64,000 bases of DNA, from NCBI GenBank assembly GCA_024734495.1, contig JALMQS010000898.1, positions 1 to 64,000 on the forward strand, written 5' to 3'. This stretch comes from Forficula auricularia. Lineage: Eukaryota; Arthropoda; Insecta; Dermaptera; Forficulidae. The notes below the pieces were generated by a model. It was not told where the DNA came from. It did not search any database and was given only the letters and a program-made list of their open reading frames with translations. The first letter of the stretch is position 1; each line of letters opens with the position of its first letter. A program made the position numbers and the translations under genes. This document shows positions 58,480-64,000 of this stretch, in pieces.

Positions 58480-59899
58480 TGTAGTTATGTTTTATTGTGA
58501 ACTAAATTCTTAATATTCATATTCATTAAAACCAATGCTGCATTAACTTTAGAAGAATATACTGCAATGGGAATTTTTATTAGAGTTTCGATAAACCGTA
58601 ATATTGAAATCTATTGAAATAGGAGAATAACGGAGGAACGCAATTTCCAGTCTCACACCTATCCTCTTATTTTATCACACGTGAAGGCTGTTTAATTGAA
58701 TATTGAATATAACTAAACAAACAATAATCACCAAGTGTATTCCTATCGGTGACGGAATTTTCGTAGGCGTGTTGAAGACAGGTTCTGCAAAGTTTTTTTA
58801 TTGCCTGAGGGAGCTAACAAAAAAATTATCAACTACAAAATAAAAAAAACACGAACTTGTATCAGGCCAAGGACGTTGGGGCGGGAGCGCTAATAATGCC
58901 GGGAACGGTTACCACTAATCCAGAACAATTTGAGTAATTTTGGTATGTAATTAACCAGCAAACTAGACAGATCATGGTGCATATCATGTTGATTTATTTG
59001 AAATTTTTTTTATCCAAAATCCACTTTAATTTTAATATTAGTTTTTCTTTCAATTATTTATTATTATTTAAAAATTAATCGTGACATGACCTCTTCTTCC
59101 AATGGCCCTAAAATGATATATATATATATATATATATCGGAATAAATTCTTTTAAAAATATAATAAAACCTAGGTAAAATAAAAAATAAAAATAAATGAA
59201 ATTTAATTTTAATCTTTACTCATCAAAAAGACAATGAAAAATTATTTCCTTTAATATATGTATTTAAAAAAAAGATTAAAATTTAGAGATTTACTTATTT
59301 GTTTTTTTGCACCCAAAATACTAAACTGGAACATTGCAAAGATTTAAAGATTCTCACGAAAAAAGACGATGGGATGAAAGTTAATTTAATAAATAACTAT
59401 ATATTGTAGAATATGAGAATTTACGAACATTAATTATTTATATTAGCCTAAAATTTTCAAATTTAGTGAGTTTTATAGTTTTTGAGCACCCGAAATACGA
59501 ATGTGAAACAATAGTCACAAAGAACTTCTCGAATAAGGACAATGGCGTAAAATTTTATATATAGACAAATAATTCTATAGTTTAGGAAGAATTCATGTAA
59601 AATATTGGCGTAAACAATTTCGGCGGGCCCTAACACCAAAAATAAACCCGGATCTAACAAAATAGTGAAGACCTAAAATTTTCTTGTACAGTCCGGAGCA
59701 CTTGAGTTTTCTTATCTATAAAATCTGGAAAATAATCCTATGGAATTTTCTTTTAAGTACGTCCACATGCAACATCAAACTGATTTGATCTTACCTCAAC
59801 TTTGTCTTCAACATGAAATATTAACCACCAACCAGCCCACAGACGATCAACTTGGTCGTCAACATTGGAGTATAATATAACAAATCACCTTAAATAGCT

Positions 59900-60121
59900 T
59901 ATTAATCTTATTTTTTTAATTTCATCATTTGATTTTTTAATGCAAAATTTAAAAAAAGGTTGCCTTAAGCGGCCAACAGAAGATCAACTTGGTCGCCCAA
60001 CTTGTCTTCAATATGCCATGTTGTCGACCAAGTTGATCGTCTGTTGGTCGCTTAAGGCAACCTTTTTTCAAATTTTGCATTAAAAGATGAAATGATGAAA
60101 TTAAAAAAATAAGATTAATAA
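59900..60121. mobile_element. Foldback element (right arm)
   Basis: Counterpart of 37,711-37,931, with the AAGGTTGCCTTAAGC and GATCAACTTGGTCG segments in inverted arms. Confidence 0.8.
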
Positions 60122-63100
60122 GTAGAGTAATTTATTATTATACTCCTATTTATTTTTATTTTTTTTTTTTCTAAAATATTATCGTGAATAAGTTATTGGT
60201 AAGTAACTATGGTGATAAATATTGACGATGTTTCTAATTGGACTGACAACAAATAAGGTTATAATAATATATGCTTCCTCTTGGGCTTGTTTTCATTTAA
60301 GTAACCTGATTATGTAATATGATCTACTATCCAGACATTCAGAAAAAAACAGCTCATTACAATTAATGGCTGATGTTTCTTTTTCTATTCTTTAATTTTT
60401 TTATTTTAGAACAAGGTTGGGTAGCAAGAAGAACTGATTTTGCCTGTGGGTGAACCAATGTCCTACATTTTTTGTATTTTAAAATAGATTGTGACATAAG
60501 AAATGTCTTGAAAAATTATTTTCCACTTTTCAAATTATCTCGATATTTCATTGAACGTCGATATTCTAAATTGTATCGTACCTTATGAAAAACGTTTCAA
60601 AAGCTTTCAGTTTTTTTTTTCATTTAGGTATTTATCATTAATAAAATAAAAATAAATTATTTTCTAAATAATAAATTAACATCCGAATCGTCCTCAAATC
60701 CCTCGAAAGGGAATCAGAAAGTTAATATTGCTTACTGTGATTTTTTTAATCCTGAAGAAGGATGTTCCCTCTATTTGTAATCCTATTTTTAAATGTCCTA
60801 TTTTTTTTAATGCCATGTTCGATAAGTGTTTTAGCTAGAATTTTACATTTTAAGTAATAATATATGCTTGCTTTTTGTAAATTATTCCATTGAGTTGGCA
60901 AATGCCTTCTTTGGAATATATATTTTCAATCAATTTACTTCAAGTTTTCTTTAATTATTTATTTAACTTCGAACTAATTAAACGCTTCTGTAGTTATATT
61001 ATCACTCTAGAAATTGCAGGTGATAGTAATATTATTAATAGTCCCATATATCGTTTTATAAAAAACGGTTTTAAAAGTTGTTAAACAGGTTGTAGGTATA
61101 CGTTCGTCGCAAAATATGCACTACCATAAGTACTATATGTAGGGATGATTTGTTAAAAGTAAATATTAATAAGATTGTTGTGAACGCGGCACTCAGAGTA
61201 TTTTTTTTTCTTAATAATAAATATAATTATTTTTAAGGGTAATATTTTGGAGTAACAGTGCCTTTTTTGACAATAGCAAAGTGGGAATTTACAATTCCCA
61301 CTTTTTGAACCTCAATAAATTTTAAGTATGGTTGTCATATTTTGGCTTAAGAAGTAAGTCCTGTCGGATAGCTTTTAACACCAGATGTCAATAGTAAATT
61401 CATTGATTGGGGTTCTTTAAAATTTCGACTTTGCGTGGGAATTTTCCAAGAGAATAATTTCTAGAAAATAGGCGGCCTTCAATATTTTGAACGCCCTGCT
61501 GATTAAGGATTCAACCAATAAGAAGTTTTTGGGGAATTTCCACTCAAAGTCAGGCAATTTTCAATATACAAGCAAGCAGGTTTTAAGTCAGTTTAGCGGA
61601 GGCAGTTGAGACATGACAGTTGTCAGTTGGGAGAAGTAAGAGATACAAATTTGAAGCTCTCTAGTCATCAGCGAAGAGAAATGTACATTTTAATTAAGTA
61701 ATAAAAACAACTTATATTAAATAAATAATATCCTTTTATTTAAAACAAAACATCTCCTCCTTCAATTAGCATCAAATCTAAGAGGTCAGATCGCAAGGAC
61801 ACCTTACCAAGACCATTTCTCCGAGGCATACTAGTATAATTCTTCGAAGATAAACCAACAACTCGTCAACATTTCTCTGGTCAAGAAAGGTTGCAAACAC
61901 AAACTCAGATGTTGTCATAACAATATCGAGATTTTTCTTTCAATAATGGTTCTTTATGGAATCGATATTTTTATTTTTATATCAAGTTAAGTACCAAATT
62001 ATAATACTACTATCAAAACTTAGTCTATCAAAGATTTTTATAGTACTACTATCGAAGTCGAGTGAGTATCTTGATCCAGCATTCAATTCTAGTAAACTAA
62101 CTTAATCGTAATAACATCACAATTAATCATTTTCTTCCTCAATCTTGCATAATAAATTGTAATAAATCATAAAATTTCCAAGCTATAAAATAGCAGCAAA
62201 CAACTTTAACTGCAAAATACCTAATAAAATCAAAATAATTTTTCGAAAGTAATATAGTAATATAGTGACAATTTTTTAGAGATCTTGAATTCTGGTAGTT
62301 TTGGAGATAGAGAACATTATGAGTCTGTTTTGAGTTCACCATATTAGTAATAAGTAGTTTGTATACTATATTTTAGAATCCTCTAATTAAAATATTTTAT
62401 TTGAAACCTCACTCAATTTACCTATACAATTTTAGACAGAATAGCAATAACAGTTGACAAGTTTTGCTTTTTCGAAATAATGAATAAATATTGTTTTTGG
62501 GTGAATATAAACTAAACTAGTACCTACATCTTTACCGAATTTCAGTGTAATGAGACAGTAAGATTCGGATATATAATATACACAATGGACCTCGAAATAT
62601 CTTTAAGTTTGCGTATTTTACCTTTATGGAATAGAAAACTGAAAAAGTAAATTTGAATCCATTAGAGCTATCGTTATTTGTTAATTAATACTTTATATGA
62701 TGATCCTTTTTAACCTTATTATAAATTCTGTTTCTTATTTAGTTAGCAATGTTAATGAGGAAAAAAAGAAAAAGATGAATTATTAATGTCTTAAAGAAAA
62801 AGGTTAAAGGTAAATAGAAGAGAGTGGCACTCTTTAAGAGATAATAGTATTTAAAAATTAAAGAACGCATTCGACCTAATGCCCTAATTTGGTATCATTC
62901 GATTTTCCCACAATTTATTTCAATTACAAATCCAATTTTTTCTAATTTATTAAAAATATAATGTAATTAATAAGAGTGGGGTTTTAAACAAGCTTAAACT
63001 TTACTTTGCTAGTTCTATTTACAAACAATTTAATTGAATATAAAACTTGCCAAGTTATAAATTTAATATCAAAGAACGTAACAAATTTTCTTTTAAATCA

Positions 63101-64000
63101 ATTGAAGAACGTTGTTCATCACTATAGCTATGATTTAAGCTACTGCTATGGAACTTACCCGTTTAGATCCCAACTCTTTTGTCGCGAAGCCGATTATACC
63201 GAACTTTTAATATGTTCTAATAGTATATTATATACAGACCTCGAATATAATATTTATTTTTATATCTCTTCTAAAAATTAAATTTATGAACCACTGGAAA
63301 AATGGAGAAGTGATGGTAAGGACCCCCCCTTACCTCTCGTTTTCAGATTTTTTTAAGAAAATAAAGTTTTACTTTTAAAGAATTTTTTTTTTCTACTTCA
63401 AGACACCCTGAAAAATTCATTAAGACATCTAATTAAAAACCTCCCTGAAACATTTCTCCTTTCTAAACTTTAAGATTTCAAAATATCAGCTTTATAAAAA
63501 TCCTCTCATTAAAATATAATATATTATTTCAAGAATTTTTACATCCTCATGAATTATAGTACAAATACAGGGCGAGGCAAACTCACACCGTAGTTTTTAA
63601 GGTGAATAAAAAAACTAGATACAAAATAAGATAATAATAATAAGTTTTATCTTATGTGATTTTGATGTCCGTCATTGTCCAAACAGTGCTGCAAGTGAGT
63701 TGTAAAGTTTCGCATCTTTCTGTCTGTGTAAATAAACACAACTTTTGGTATTGAAATGAAAACAACCCGAGGGTGATCCACCACCCCTCTGCATAGTGAT
63801 TGTGCTATTTTGTATTATATTATTATACATACAAGTTTATATTCAGGTTTGATTCTTTGGGGGTTAAGTTTTTTATCAAAAGAAAAGTTCGGTTAAAACC
63901 ATATAGATCCCATGTATGGGCATTCTGAGAATGTTTTATCGTTAAAAATGTGCAATCAAGGTGGTTTCTGTTAAAACTTCTCTTTCGATAAAACAGTTTT

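Larger units (their letters stand above)
52651..64000 (-). repeat. Right arm of the giant inverted repeat
   Basis: This is the mirror of 33,860-45,162, continuing beyond the window. All nested elements of the left arm appear in reverse order. No gene is found in it. Small differences such as extra or missing A/T bases and occasional substitutions are scattered along it, for example near 55,140 and 57,950. Confidence 0.95.

Overview
This window looks like nuclear DNA of an AT-rich, transposon-dense invertebrate, probably an insect. The grounds are spliced genes with GT/AG introns, an animal-type DRG1 start, hAT and Harbinger relics, a tRNA-derived SINE, and a CR1/jockey-like LINE with a PHD-like ORF1. 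No bacterial or viral gene cluster is visible. Very little of the 64 kb is coding.

Layout. Bases 1-249 are a C231/G18 homopolymer block. Bases 250-17,225 hold mainly repeats: a 119-bp tandem/inverted array (1.08-2.13 kb), three copies of a terminal-inverted-repeat element, a deleted hAT, a SINE with target duplications, a 0.69-kb foldback and a Harbinger transposase relic. A good internal coding exon lies on the minus strand at 17,226-17,493. Its splice phase fits a candidate first coding exon on the same strand at 46,753-46,945, so 17.5-46.7 kb may be one ~29-kb intron. That intron would contain a nested hAT (18,906-21,966, 8-bp target duplication), many foldbacks and the left arm of a very long inverted repeat. 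Divergent from that first exon, DRG1 starts at 47,837 (+). Its exons 1 and 2 are complete, and exon 3 is cut after two bases by a 100-N gap at 48,461-48,560. Beyond the gap lies a broken LINE on the minus strand (48,561 to ~52,400), then the right arm of the inverted repeat (52,651 to the window end).

The two arms, 33,860-45,162 and 52,651-64,000, are near-identical mirror images over about 11.3 kb. They share the same nested transposon insertions with the same target duplications. Because a fixed-length gap lies between them, an assembly origin (two haplotypes joined head to head) is as plausible as a real palindrome.

The most interesting recurring signal is a small structured motif found about ten times, often inside foldback elements. 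It has a perfect or near-perfect outer stem, a CUGANGA-like segment, a second stem, GAAA, and a tiny ACGU-type hairpin. The stems differ in sequence but keep their pairing, and the layout is that of a type I hammerhead ribozyme with a minimal stem III. Several copies have AATAAA just downstream. One nucleotide more than the canonical core precedes stem II, so activity is unproven.
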